Assembly: GCA_051016205.1 (NCBI GenBank)
Contig: CP136534.1
Span: 1,860,001 to 1,924,000, forward strand
Reading direction: 5' to 3'
DNA length: 64,000 nt
Source: Acuticoccus sp051016205
GTDB taxonomy: Bacteria > Pseudomonadota > Alphaproteobacteria > Rhizobiales > Amorphaceae
Part shown: positions 52,503-60,587 of the stretch, piece after piece
Position numbering within the stretch: position 1 is the stretch's first letter
Layout of the letters: every line of letters starts with the position of its first letter
Position numbers and translations under genes: made by a program
The notes under the pieces: model-generated
Seen by the model: only the letters and a program-made list of their open reading frames with translations
Databases searched by the model: none
Told to the model about the DNA's origin: nothing

Positions 52503-53104
52503 TGGCCCGTGGCCTGAGCGCCGCCACCCCCCATGCGGCGCCGGAGAACCCGCTGAAGCGGATCGATTTGGCGCATGCGCAAAAGGCGCGGCTGTGCGAC
52601 ATCGTTGAGGGGATTGCCGATGGGCTGCCGAACCCGTCCCCGCTCACCTGCCACCGCGCCGCGCAGATCCTTGCTGAGGATTTGCCCCTCCACCATGCGG
52701 ACGAGGATCTTGGCCTCTTCCCCCTCCTGTTACGCCATTGCCGGCCTGAGGACAGGATCGAGGAGGCCATCGGCCAGCTCAGCCGCGAGCATGTGGACGA
52801 TGAGGCTGCCCTTGAAGAGGTGGTGAGCCTTTTGAAGGAGCTTGGTGCAGGCCGCGCCCCCGCCATGGGCTACGATGCGGCAGGCTTCGTGCTCAGAGCC
52901 TTCTTTGAGGCAACGCGCCGCCATCTTGCCTGGGAGGAAAGCACCATTATGCCGCTGGCACGGCTTCGCCTGGGGCCCGATGCGTTGCGCCTCCTGAACG
53001 GCGTGATGGAGAAGAACCGCCTCGGCCTTCCCTACGACGCCGTCACCCGGTTCGGCTGCGGCGATCCCACCGGCGCGGACACTGAAGGCGACGCCCGCCA
53101 CTGA
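52499..53104 (+). CDS. Hemerythrin HHE-domain protein
   Basis: A 201-residue, mainly helical cytoplasmic protein with HHE-type metal motifs: H52, H65-xxx-E69 in LPLHHADEDLGLFP, H98-xxx-E102 in SREHVDDEAAL and H142-xxx-E146 in TRRHLAWEESTIMPLA. This is the pattern of a four-helix di-iron hemerythrin-like bundle, which in bacteria binds or senses oxygen or nitric oxide or repairs iron-sulfur sites. It starts inside the cydX stop codon, so it is the last gene of the cydABX operon, and is convergent with fnrL. A link to oxygen or NO handling around cytochrome bd is inferred from context. Confidence 0.83.
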   Translation: MMARGLSAATPHAAPENPLKRIDLAHAQKARLCDIVEGIADGLPNPSPLTCHRAAQILAEDLPLHHADEDLGLFPLLLRHCRPEDRIEEAIGQLSREHVDDEAALEEVVSLLKELGAGRAPAMGYDAAGFVLRAFFEATRRHLAWEESTIMPLARLRLGPDALRLLNGVMEKNRLGLPYDAVTRFGCGDPTGADTEGDARH

Positions 53105-53129
53105 AACGGCCCCGCATAGCAAACGGGCG

Positions 53130-53891
53130 TTAGCGCAGGCCCGCGCGGGCGGCGAGCCGCTCCATGTCCACCGTGGCGATGCGGCGGCTGCCGGCAAGGA
53201 CAATGACGCCGTCCTTACGCAGCTTAGTGATTTGCCGGCTGACGGTCTCGATGGTGAGGCCGATGAAGTCGGCCATGTCGGCCCGCGTCAAAGGTAGGTC
53301 GAACCCTTCCGTGGGGTCGCCGCCCGCCTCTGCGCAACGGGTCGCGATGTGGTGAAGGAAGGTCGCCACCCTCTCAGGCGCCGTCTTGCGGCCCAGGAGC
53401 AGCATCCAGTCGCGCGCGGCATCCAATTCGCTCAAGGTCCGCTCAAGAAGCTTGTGCTCAAGCTTGGGGTGCTCTGAAAGGATCGCCTCGAAAGGACCCG
53501 ACGGGAACGCACACAAAGAAAGTTCTGACGCGGCCTGCACGGTGTAAGGCATCGGCGCTGCCGCACTGCCTTTCTGGAACACGCGCCCCATGAAGTCTGA
53601 CGGGAACAGGAGGCCGACAATTTGCTCGCGCCCATCCTCCAGGGACCGCACAAGCTTTGCTACGCCAGACGTGATGTTGGCGAAGGACACAGCGTCTTCG
53701 CCTTCCACCAAGAACACCTCGCCGGGACGCAACTTGCGGCGCTGGGCAATGCGGTTCAGCGCATCGATCTCCACGGGCGTCAGAACCTCGCACAAACCGC
53801 GATGACGAATGGCACAGGAGCGGCAAGCCAGAGGATCCAGACCGGGCGTTGGAAGGCTGACGGCCACAGTGCGGTCCAGCGATCGGGGCAT
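53130..53891 (-). CDS. fnrL: Crp/Fnr family oxygen-responsive regulator FnrL
   Basis: A 253-residue regulator with the FNR iron-sulfur design. N-terminal cysteines are C23, C26 and C34 (CRSCAIRHRGLC, the C-x2-C-x7-C spacing of FnrL), and the fourth ligand is C127 in ELSLCAFP. The cyclic-nucleotide-like barrel spans about 50-140, a long dimer helix follows, and the helix-turn-helix TRADMADFIGLTIETVSRQI has E215, S218 and R219, the residues that read TTGAT half-sites. Two perfect TTGAT-N4-ATCAA boxes lie close by (49465 and 53921), one directly upstream of its own gene. It should activate cydAB and hemN under oxygen limitation. Confidence 0.93.
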   Translation of the reverse strand: MPRSLDRTVAVSLPTPGLDPLACRSCAIRHRGLCEVLTPVEIDALNRIAQRRKLRPGEVFLVEGEDAVSFANITSGVAKLVRSLEDGREQIVGLLFPSDFMGRVFQKGSAAAPMPYTVQAASELSLCAFPSGPFEAILSEHPKLEHKLLERTLSELDAARDWMLLLGRKTAPERVATFLHHIATRCAEAGGDPTEGFDLPLTRADMADFIGLTIETVSRQITKLRKDGVIVLAGSRRIATVDMERLAARAGLR

Positions 53892-53920
53892 CGGATCTCC
53901 TCAGATGTTCGACCGTGGCA

Positions 53921-53934
53921 TTGATCGAAATCAA
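53921..53934. promoter_or_regulatory. FNR-type box between fnrL and hemN
   Basis: TTGATCGAAATCAA is a perfect TTGAT-N4-ATCAA site in the 76-base gap between divergent fnrL and hemN. Its centre is about 40 bases from the hemN ATG and 37 from the fnrL ATG, so it could activate hemN and autoregulate fnrL. Confidence 0.88.
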
Positions 53935-53967
53935 AGCCTTGGCTGCTCCATAGTGCACGCTTTGATC

Positions 53968-55314
53968 ATGCAAGATCAACTTTCTCGCCTTGTTCGCACG
54001 GTGCCGCGCTACACCAGCTATCCGACAGCGCCGCACTTCACGCCGGAGGTGGGCCCTGTCACTGCCGGGGAGTGGTTGGGGACCCTTGGTTCGGCGCAAC
54101 GCCTCTCGCTGTATCTTCACATTCCGTTCTGCAGAACGCTGTGCTGGTATTGCGGCTGTCAGACGCGCCAGGTGCGTCGATACGATCCCGTTCCGCCCTA
54201 TCTCGCGGCCCTGTCCACTGAAATGGAAATGGTCTCGGGCCTGATGCACGCCAGGTCGCAGGTGAGCCACATCCACTTCGGCGGCGGCACACCCACCATC
54301 CTTCACCCGGAGGATGTACGCCGGCTGATGGGCCACCTGCGCGACTCTTTCCTGGTGAAGGACGACGCCGAGATTGCCGTTGAGATCGATCCGCGCGGCC
54401 TCAACGGCGCCAAGCTCGCCGCCTGGATGGAAGGGGGGCTGAACCGCGCAAGCCTTGGCGTGCAGGACATCAATCCGCGCGTCCAAAAGGCCATCAACCG
54501 CATTCAGCCGCCTGAGTTGACGCGCCGCGTCATCGACGACCTGCGCGATGCCGGCATTCAATCCATCAGCGTCGATCTGATCTACGGACTGCCACACCAG
54601 ACGGTGGAGGATGTGGAGCGCACCGTGGAAGAGGTGGTGCGCTGCGGCGTCGACCGCGTTTCGGTCTTCGGCTACGCGCACGTGCCTTGGATGCGCACCC
54701 ACCAGCAGATGATCGACGAGACGGTGCTGCCTGGGCCGATGGAGCGGCTGAACCAGTCCAACGCCGCCGCGGACCTTCTTGAGGCTTCAGGCTTTGCCCG
54801 CATCGGGATGGATCACTTCGCCCGCCGGCGCGACATCATGGCCAAAGCCCTCGCCCAAGGCCAGCTGAAGCGCAACTTCCAGGGCTACACCACCGACGCG
54901 GCCGACGCCCTGATAGGCCTTGGGGCCTCCGCCATCGGTCGCTTGCCCCAGGGCTATCTGCAGAACGAGCCGGCCACTGGGCGCTACCTTGCCGCCATCG
55001 GCGAAGGGCGTCTTGCGACCGCAAGGGGCTATCACCTCACCGACGATGACCGCGTGCGCGGCCATGTGATCGAGCGCCTTCTGTGCGATTTCGGCTTTGA
55101 TGCCGATGACCTTCGCGGCCGCTTCGGCGAGTTGGCCGAACCTATTCTGGAAGAAGCCACCGCCCTTGCCGACGAAGAGCCCGAGGAAGGGCTGATGCGC
55201 CATGGCGACTGGTTCGAGGTGGAAGAAAGCGCGCGACCTTTCGTGCGCACGGTGGCGGCGCGGTTCGATGCGCATTTGACCAAAGGGGCGGCCAGGCACT
55301 CCGCAGCCGTCTAG
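53968..55314 (+). CDS. hemN: Oxygen-independent coproporphyrinogen III dehydrogenase
   Basis: A radical-SAM enzyme that replaces HemF in haem synthesis when oxygen is scarce. The 448 residues begin with VPRYTSYPTAPHF, the normal HemN start. The radical-SAM cluster is HIPFCRTLCWYCGCQTR with cysteines at 55, 59, 62 and 64 (the CxxxCxxC ligands plus the conserved CGC). HFGGGTPT, SVDLIYGLPHQTVE, GMDHFARR and FQGYTT are HemN signatures. The gene is divergent from fnrL under a perfect FNR box. ATG 53968 is embedded in a TTGATC-N6-GATCAA palindrome. Confidence 0.95.
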   Translation: MQDQLSRLVRTVPRYTSYPTAPHFTPEVGPVTAGEWLGTLGSAQRLSLYLHIPFCRTLCWYCGCQTRQVRRYDPVPPYLAALSTEMEMVSGLMHARSQVSHIHFGGGTPTILHPEDVRRLMGHLRDSFLVKDDAEIAVEIDPRGLNGAKLAAWMEGGLNRASLGVQDINPRVQKAINRIQPPELTRRVIDDLRDAGIQSISVDLIYGLPHQTVEDVERTVEEVVRCGVDRVSVFGYAHVPWMRTHQQMIDETVLPGPMERLNQSNAAADLLEASGFARIGMDHFARRRDIMAKALAQGQLKRNFQGYTTDAADALIGLGASAIGRLPQGYLQNEPATGRYLAAIGEGRLATARGYHLTDDDRVRGHVIERLLCDFGFDADDLRGRFGELAEPILEEATALADEEPEEGLMRHGDWFEVEESARPFVRTVAARFDAHLTKGAARHSAAV

Positions 55315-55351
55315 GTCGCAGCCCATCCCTGCCGACACGACGGGACATGAG

Positions 55352-55382
55352 CGCGCCGCCAGGCCTATAGACCCGCGGCGCG
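55352..55382. terminator. Hairpin at the hemN-soxG convergence
   Basis: CGCGCCGC and GCGGCGCG form a perfect 8-base stem around a 15-base loop, spanning the 3' end of soxG. There is only a weak T-rich tail on the plus strand, so it is a possible, unproven, bidirectional terminator. Confidence 0.4.
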
Positions 55383-55874
55383 TTCCTCGTTGAACCGGGC
55401 AAACAGTGCGAGCACATGGGGGGCGTAGGACCGCCACACGTCCACATGGAACGTGGACGGCCCATCCCGCCTCAGGACAATCTGCACACCGTCGAACACG
55501 GTGCGTTTGCCTGCGCCGTCTTTGAGCGTTGCAAGGTCGATGGGGCAGCCCATGGCAAGGCAATCCGCAGCGCCGTCTCCGTCGAGGCGGATGGCGACCT
55601 CCCGGGCGCCGATATCGGTCAGACTGTGGGGAACGGCAAGTGCGGCGAACGCGGCCTCAAGCGTAGAACTGTCCTCTGCCGATGTGGTGAGCACCCATTC
55701 GTCAGGGCCAAGGCAAAGGGCTTCGCGCAGGCCCGCGCTGGTGCGGCCGCCGATGGTGCGGGGGATGGGCGTGCCGAAAGCTTCGTCGGCGGCGGCAAGG
55801 TCGGCCTGTGCAATGCGCAGGGAAAAGCGGCCGGCCGTCTCCAACACTGTGATGGCGACAGGGGTGTCAGGCAT
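55365..55874 (-). CDS. soxG: Sarcosine oxidase gamma subunit
   Basis: A 169-residue subunit of heterotetrameric sarcosine oxidase, structurally related to the folate-binding aminomethyltransferase fold. Conserved features include LCLGPDEWVLTT, LTDIGAREVAIRLDG, GCPIDLATL and a late FHVDVWRSYAPHVLALF. ATG 55874 overlaps the soxA stop by 8 bases. The order soxB-soxD-soxA-soxG is the normal one. Together the four subunits demethylate sarcosine to glycine, producing methylene-tetrahydrofolate and hydrogen peroxide. Confidence 0.88.
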   Translation of the reverse strand: MPDTPVAITVLETAGRFSLRIAQADLAAADEAFGTPIPRTIGGRTSAGLREALCLGPDEWVLTTSAEDSSTLEAAFAALAVPHSLTDIGAREVAIRLDGDGAADCLAMGCPIDLATLKDGAGKRTVFDGVQIVLRRDGPSTFHVDVWRSYAPHVLALFARFNEERAAGL

Positions 55875-58800
55875 CGAGCCGTTCTCCCTCAGGGTCGTAG
55901 AATACGGGGTCGGTGATGGTGACGGTGTGGTGGGCGTCCTCCATCGGCACCACGAGGGTTTCCCCTTTGCGGCTGTGCCCGTCCTCCACCAAGGCAAGGG
56001 CGATGGACCGGCGCAGTGCCATGCTGTGGTAGGCGGAGGTCACGTGGCCGATCATCGGCAAAGGCAGCGGCCTGTCCGCATCGGTGACAATCTGCGCGCC
56101 TTCCTCAAGCACCACCGACGGGTCTTCGGTCAAAAGGCCGACAACCTCTTTGCGTCCGCGTGCCACCATGTCGGGGCGGGCGAGGGAGCGCTTGCCCACA
56201 AAGTCGGGCTTCTTCTTGCCGATGGCCCAGGACAGGCCGGCATCGTGCGGTGTCACAGTGCCGTCCGTATCCTGGCCGACAATGATGTAGCCCTTTTCGG
56301 CCCTTAGAACGTGCATCGTCTCGGTGCCATAGGGGCAGATTTTATGGGGCGCGCCGGCTTCCATCAGCTGTTCCCATAGTAAGAGGCCCTGATCGGCTTT
56401 GACGTTGATTTCAAAGCCGAGTTCGCCGGTAAAACTCATTCTGAACAGCCTGGCAGGGAGCCCCGCAACGATGCAGCGCGCCACCGACATGTGGGGGAAG
56501 TTGGCGGAGGAGATGTCGAGCCCCTCTACCAAAGGCGCCAAAATGCGCCGCGCGTTGGGACCGTTGAGGGCAATGGTCGCCCACTCTTCTGTGGTGGAGG
56601 TGAGCCAGACTTTGAGGTCCGGCCACTCGGTCTGAAGGTAGTCCTCCATCATGGTCAGCACCCGCGGCGCCCCGCCCGTGGTGGTGGTGACGTGGAAGCG
56701 GTTCTCCTCCAGCCGGCCGATCACCCCATCGTCGCGGATGAAACCATCTTCGCCCAGGAGAACGCCGTAGCGGCAGCGACCGGGGGCAAGCTTCAGGAAG
56801 GGGTTGGTGTAAAGGCGGTTCAGGAACTCGGCCGCATCAGGGCCCACCACCTCGATCTTGCCGAGGGTGGACGCATCGAAGATCCCGGCGCTCTTTCGTG
56901 TGGCCGCGCACTCCCGGCGCACGGCTGCGTCCATGTCTTCACCGTCCTTGGGGATGTAGCGGGCGCGGCGCCAGAGGGAGACGGGCTCGAAGACCGCGCC
57001 TTCTGCCTCGGCCCAGGGGTCGATGGGGGTCTTGCGCGTCACCTCGAAGGTGGCACCGCGGCGGGTGGCTGCGATGGCACCGAAGGTGGTGGGGGTGAAG
57101 GGTGGGCGGAAGGTGGTGAGCCCGACCTCGGGCGGCGCTTTGCCAAGGGCCTCGGCCGCCACCATCAGGCCGTTGATGTTGCTCATCTTGCCTTGGTCGG
57201 TGGCCATGCCGTTGGTGGTGTAGCGCTTCACATGCTCGATGGAGCGCATGCCCTCGCGCACCGCAAGGCGGATGTCCTTGGCGGTGACATCGTTCTGAAA
57301 GTCGATGAAGGCCCGGCCTTTTTGCGGGTTCGGCAAGTCGGCGTGGCTGGTGCCCGTGCCGGTCCAGTCGCCCTCCACGGTGTGGGTCTTCGCACGACCT
57401 TCAAGGCCGATGGCGGCAAGAGCTTCGCCTGCGGCGCGCACCCCATCGTCGAGGCAAGGGGCAATGCCCCAGAGGCCACGGCCTGCGCCTGCGATCTGGC
57501 AGGCCTCCGTCTTCTTTCCGGGAAGGTAGGTGCGTGAGGCCTCGTCCCACACGAGACTGCCCTTGGTGTGGGAGAACAGATGGAGCGAGGGCGTGAACCC
57601 ACCCGACATGAGCAAAGCATCGCAGGCAAGGCGGCGGGTGGATTGAAGCGCGTTGATGGGCGCGGCCGTGAGGGAGGCAATGCGCAGCCGACCCTTGGTC
57701 TCAAGCACCGTGTGGCCTGCCATCACCTCAATGCCGCGGGCGGCAGCCCCCTCCAGCAGCGCCGCGTCAACGCTTTCGCGCGTGTCGATGATGGCGGCAA
57801 TGCCGACGCCAGCATCGGCAAGGGCAAAGGCTGTGGCATAGGCGCTGTCATGGGCGGTGAAGACGGCCACTTCCCGCCCCACCAGAACGCCGTAGCGCTC
57901 AAGGTAGGTGAGGGCGGCGCTGGCCAGCATCACGCCAGGACGGTCGTTGCCATTGAAGACGAGAGGCTTTTCCAACGCGCCTTGGGCAAGCACCACATGG
58001 CGGGCGCGCACCCGCCACAGCCGCTCGCGCGGGGCACCGTCCGGCGGTGCGGCGAGATGATCGGTCAGGCGCTCCACACAGGCGAGGATGTTTTGGTGAT
58101 CGTACCCGATCGCGGTTGTGCGGGTGAGGACGCGCACATTGTCCATGGCCGCAAGCCTTGAGGCAGTGTCCTCAAGGAAGGTCGAGGTGCCGTCGATGGC
58201 AAGGTGAGGTTCGCTGAGAAGGGCGCCGCCAAGCTCTGCCCCTTCGTCCACCAGGAGGACGCTGGCACCGGCCTCGCCCGCCGCAAGCGCTGCGGCAAGG
58301 CCGGCAGGACCGCCGCCCACCACAAGCATGTCGGTGTGGTGGTAGCGGCTCGTATAGGCGTCGGGGTCAGGCCCATCAGGCGCGCGGCCAAGACCTGCCG
58401 CCTTGCGGATGATGGGCTCATAGACACTGTGCCAAAAGCCCCGCGGCCACATGAAGGTCTTGTAGTAAAACCCTGCGGATAAGAGCGGCGCCAGCGCATC
58501 GTTCACAGCGCCCACGTCGCGCGTCAGCGAGGGCCAGCGGTTCTGGCTCTCCACGTCGAGCCCGTCAAAGATCTCCTGCACGGTGGCGCGGGTGTTGGGC
58601 TCGGCACGGCCGGGGCCGCGGCGGGTGCCCACCAGCGCATTGGGCTCCTCAGAGCCTGCCGTCAAAGGCCCGCGCGGCCTGTGATACTTGAAGGAGCGGC
58701 CCATCAAATGGCGGCCGTGGGCAAGAAGGGCCGAGGCGATGGTGTCGCCCTTCAGCCCCGTGATCCTCTCCCCATCGAAGGTGAAGGTGACGGGCGCGCC

Positions 58801-58920
58801 GTGGTCCACCCTGCCGCGGCCAGCCACGCGAAAGGCGCCTGCCTCGGCGTTCGCGCGCCTCTCGCGGGGGGCGGCGGTGGTCTGCGCAGACGATGCGTCG
58901 TCGAGGGTGGCAACACTCAT
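55867..58920 (-). CDS. soxA: Sarcosine oxidase alpha subunit
   Basis: The 1017-residue large subunit. The N-terminal part has a ferredoxin-like 2Fe-2S-type fold remnant (FTFDGERITGLKGDTIASAL), then an FAD/NAD-binding domain with VVGGGPAGLAAAL near residue 157. The C-terminal 390 or so residues are a GcvT-like folate-binding aminomethyltransferase domain (DASTLGKIEVVGPDAAEFLNR; MSFTGELGFEI; SWAIGKKKPDFVGKRSL). Methylene transfer to tetrahydrofolate occurs in this domain. The start overlaps soxD by four bases. Length and domain order are those of known SoxA. Confidence 0.94.
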   Translation of the reverse strand: MSVATLDDASSAQTTAAPRERRANAEAGAFRVAGRGRVDHGAPVTFTFDGERITGLKGDTIASALLAHGRHLMGRSFKYHRPRGPLTAGSEEPNALVGTRRGPGRAEPNTRATVQEIFDGLDVESQNRWPSLTRDVGAVNDALAPLLSAGFYYKTFMWPRGFWHSVYEPIIRKAAGLGRAPDGPDPDAYTSRYHHTDMLVVGGGPAGLAAALAAGEAGASVLLVDEGAELGGALLSEPHLAIDGTSTFLEDTASRLAAMDNVRVLTRTTAIGYDHQNILACVERLTDHLAAPPDGAPRERLWRVRARHVVLAQGALEKPLVFNGNDRPGVMLASAALTYLERYGVLVGREVAVFTAHDSAYATAFALADAGVGIAAIIDTRESVDAALLEGAAARGIEVMAGHTVLETKGRLRIASLTAAPINALQSTRRLACDALLMSGGFTPSLHLFSHTKGSLVWDEASRTYLPGKKTEACQIAGAGRGLWGIAPCLDDGVRAAGEALAAIGLEGRAKTHTVEGDWTGTGTSHADLPNPQKGRAFIDFQNDVTAKDIRLAVREGMRSIEHVKRYTTNGMATDQGKMSNINGLMVAAEALGKAPPEVGLTTFRPPFTPTTFGAIAATRRGATFEVTRKTPIDPWAEAEGAVFEPVSLWRRARYIPKDGEDMDAAVRRECAATRKSAGIFDASTLGKIEVVGPDAAEFLNRLYTNPFLKLAPGRCRYGVLLGEDGFIRDDGVIGRLEENRFHVTTTTGGAPRVLTMMEDYLQTEWPDLKVWLTSTTEEWATIALNGPNARRILAPLVEGLDISSANFPHMSVARCIVAGLPARLFRMSFTGELGFEINVKADQGLLLWEQLMEAGAPHKICPYGTETMHVLRAEKGYIIVGQDTDGTVTPHDAGLSWAIGKKKPDFVGKRSLARPDMVARGRKEVVGLLTEDPSVVLEEGAQIVTDADRPLPLPMIGHVTSAYHSMALRRSIALALVEDGHSRKGETLVVPMEDAHHTVTITDPVFYDPEGERLDA

Positions 58921-59213
58921 GGTTTGCGCACCTTGTGGAGGTCGGGGCGGGGCTCGCCCACCTTGTAGGTGGTGAGGAAGCGGTCGCTCACCGTGTCGCG
59001 CACCGCGTTGAAGTATCGCGCGCAGCCGTGCACGTGGCGCCAGCGCTCAAAGTGCGGGCCTTTGGCGTTGGTGCGGATGAAGAGGAAGTCCCGCCAGGCC
59101 TCGTCACTCACCGCGGAAGGGTCTTCGGGGCGGACGATGTGGGCTTCGCCTGCATAGGCGAACTCCAGCTCGGGCAGGGTCGCCTCGCAATAGGGGCAGT
59201 GGATCAACAGCAT
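58917..59213 (-). CDS. soxD: Sarcosine oxidase delta subunit
   Basis: A 98-residue zinc-binding subunit of heterotetrameric sarcosine oxidase. Zinc ligands are visible in IHCPYCEATLPELEF (two cysteines and a histidine) and in HVHGCARYFNAVRDT, the very conserved delta-subunit motif. It starts two bases after soxB and its stop overlaps the soxA start (ATGA), so the subunits are translationally coupled. Such short subunits are often misannotated, but the match to SoxD is strong. Confidence 0.93.
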   Translation of the reverse strand: MLLIHCPYCEATLPELEFAYAGEAHIVRPEDPSAVSDEAWRDFLFIRTNAKGPHFERWRHVHGCARYFNAVRDTVSDRFLTTYKVGEPRPDLHKVRKP

Positions 59214-59215
59214 GG

Positions 59216-60472
59216 TCAGTGCGCCACGGCTGCGGCGGCGGCTTCATCGATGAGCCGGCCTGTGGTGAAGCGCTCCAGCGTGAAGGGCGCGTTGATGGGG
59301 TGGGGTTCGTCCTTCGCAACGGTCCAGGCAAGGGTGTGGGCCGCGCCAGGCGTTGCCTTGAAGCCGCCCGTGCCCCAGCCGCAGTTGACATAAAGTCCAG
59401 GCACAGGGGTCTTGCCGAGGATCGCCGAGCGGTCGGGCGTCACATCCACGATGCCGCCCCAGGCGCGCAGCATTCTCATCCGGCTGAAGACGGGAAACAT
59501 CTCGCAGATGGCGGCAAGGGTATGCTCGATGAGGGGGAGGCCGCCGCGCTGAGAGTAGCTTGTGTACTGGTCCGTCCCCGAGCCGATCACAAGCTCGCCC
59601 TTGTCGGACTGGCTGATATAGGCGTGGACCGAGTTGGACATGACCACGCACGGAAAGCACGGCTTCACCGGCTCCGACACAAGCGCCTGGAGGGGAAAGC
59701 TTTCCAAAGGCATTTGCACCCCTGCGGTTTGCATGACGACGGAGGTGTGACCGGCGGCGGACACCGCCACCTTCTTGGCGTTGATGATGCCCTTGGCGGT
59801 TTCCACCCCCGTCACGGCACCGTCAGGCCCGCGCAAAATGGCGGTGACTGGGCAGTTCTGGATGATGTCCACCCCGCGGGAGGCGGCCGAGCGGGCATAG
59901 CCCCAGGCGACGGCATCGTGCCGCGCCGTACCTGCCCGCGCCTGCAAGGCCGCACCCAGAACCGGATAGCGGGCGGTGGGGGAGATGTTGAGGGGCGGGC
60001 AGATGGCCTTCGCCTCCTCTGGCGTGATCCAGCGGTTGTCGACGCCGTTGAGGCGATTGGCGTGAATGTGCCGCTGGGCGCTCTGCACATCATGGACGGA
60101 GTGGGCAAGCATCATCACCCCGCGGCGGGAGTACATGACGTTGTAATTGAGGTCCTCCGACAGCCTCTCCCAAAGGTCCACGGAGTGGTCGTAGAGGCGG
60201 GCGCTCTCGTCATAAAGGTAGTTGGAGCGGATGATGGTGGTGTTACGGCCCGTGTTGCCGCCGCCAAGCCACCCCTTGTCGATCACCGCGACATTGGTGA
60301 TGCCGTGCTGCTTGGCTAGATAATGCGCTGCGCCGAGGCCGTGGCCCCCGGCACCAACGATCACAACGTCATAGGAAGACTTCGGCTCCGCCTCCGGCCA
60401 TTGGGCGGTCCAGTTCTGGTGGCCGGTAAGGGCGTTGCGCAGAAGGCTGAGGGCGGAAAAACGCGTCATCAC
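59216..60472 (-). CDS. soxB: Sarcosine oxidase beta subunit
   Basis: The FAD- and FMN-binding catalytic subunit, 418 residues. The FAD motif VIVGAGGHGLGAAHYLA starts near residue 37 and is followed by DKGWLGGGNTGRNTTIIRSNYL, the typical SoxB segment. The C-terminal GIVDVTPDRSAILGKTPVPGLYVNCGWGTGGF-type region is also clear (seen as DVTPDRSAIL and NCGWGTGGFK). Oxidises the N-methyl group of sarcosine and reduces oxygen to peroxide. It leads the soxBDAG operon, divergent from a GlxA-type regulator, which is the likely activator. Confidence 0.95.
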   Translation of the reverse strand: MMTRFSALSLLRNALTGHQNWTAQWPEAEPKSSYDVVIVGAGGHGLGAAHYLAKQHGITNVAVIDKGWLGGGNTGRNTTIIRSNYLYDESARLYDHSVDLWERLSEDLNYNVMYSRRGVMMLAHSVHDVQSAQRHIHANRLNGVDNRWITPEEAKAICPPLNISPTARYPVLGAALQARAGTARHDAVAWGYARSAASRGVDIIQNCPVTAILRGPDGAVTGVETAKGIINAKKVAVSAAGHTSVVMQTAGVQMPLESFPLQALVSEPVKPCFPCVVMSNSVHAYISQSDKGELVIGSGTDQYTSYSQRGGLPLIEHTLAAICEMFPVFSRMRMLRAWGGIVDVTPDRSAILGKTPVPGLYVNCGWGTGGFKATPGAAHTLAWTVAKDEPHPINAPFTLERFTTGRLIDEAAAAAVAH

Positions 60473-60587
60473 ACCGTCCTTCGATGGGCAGGCTCACAAT
60501 GAACCCATGGCATCGCACGTGCCGGAATTGATGCGACAGATGGATGGAAGAATTGCGTCACGCGCTCCAGAATGGCAAAGGGCTTTC

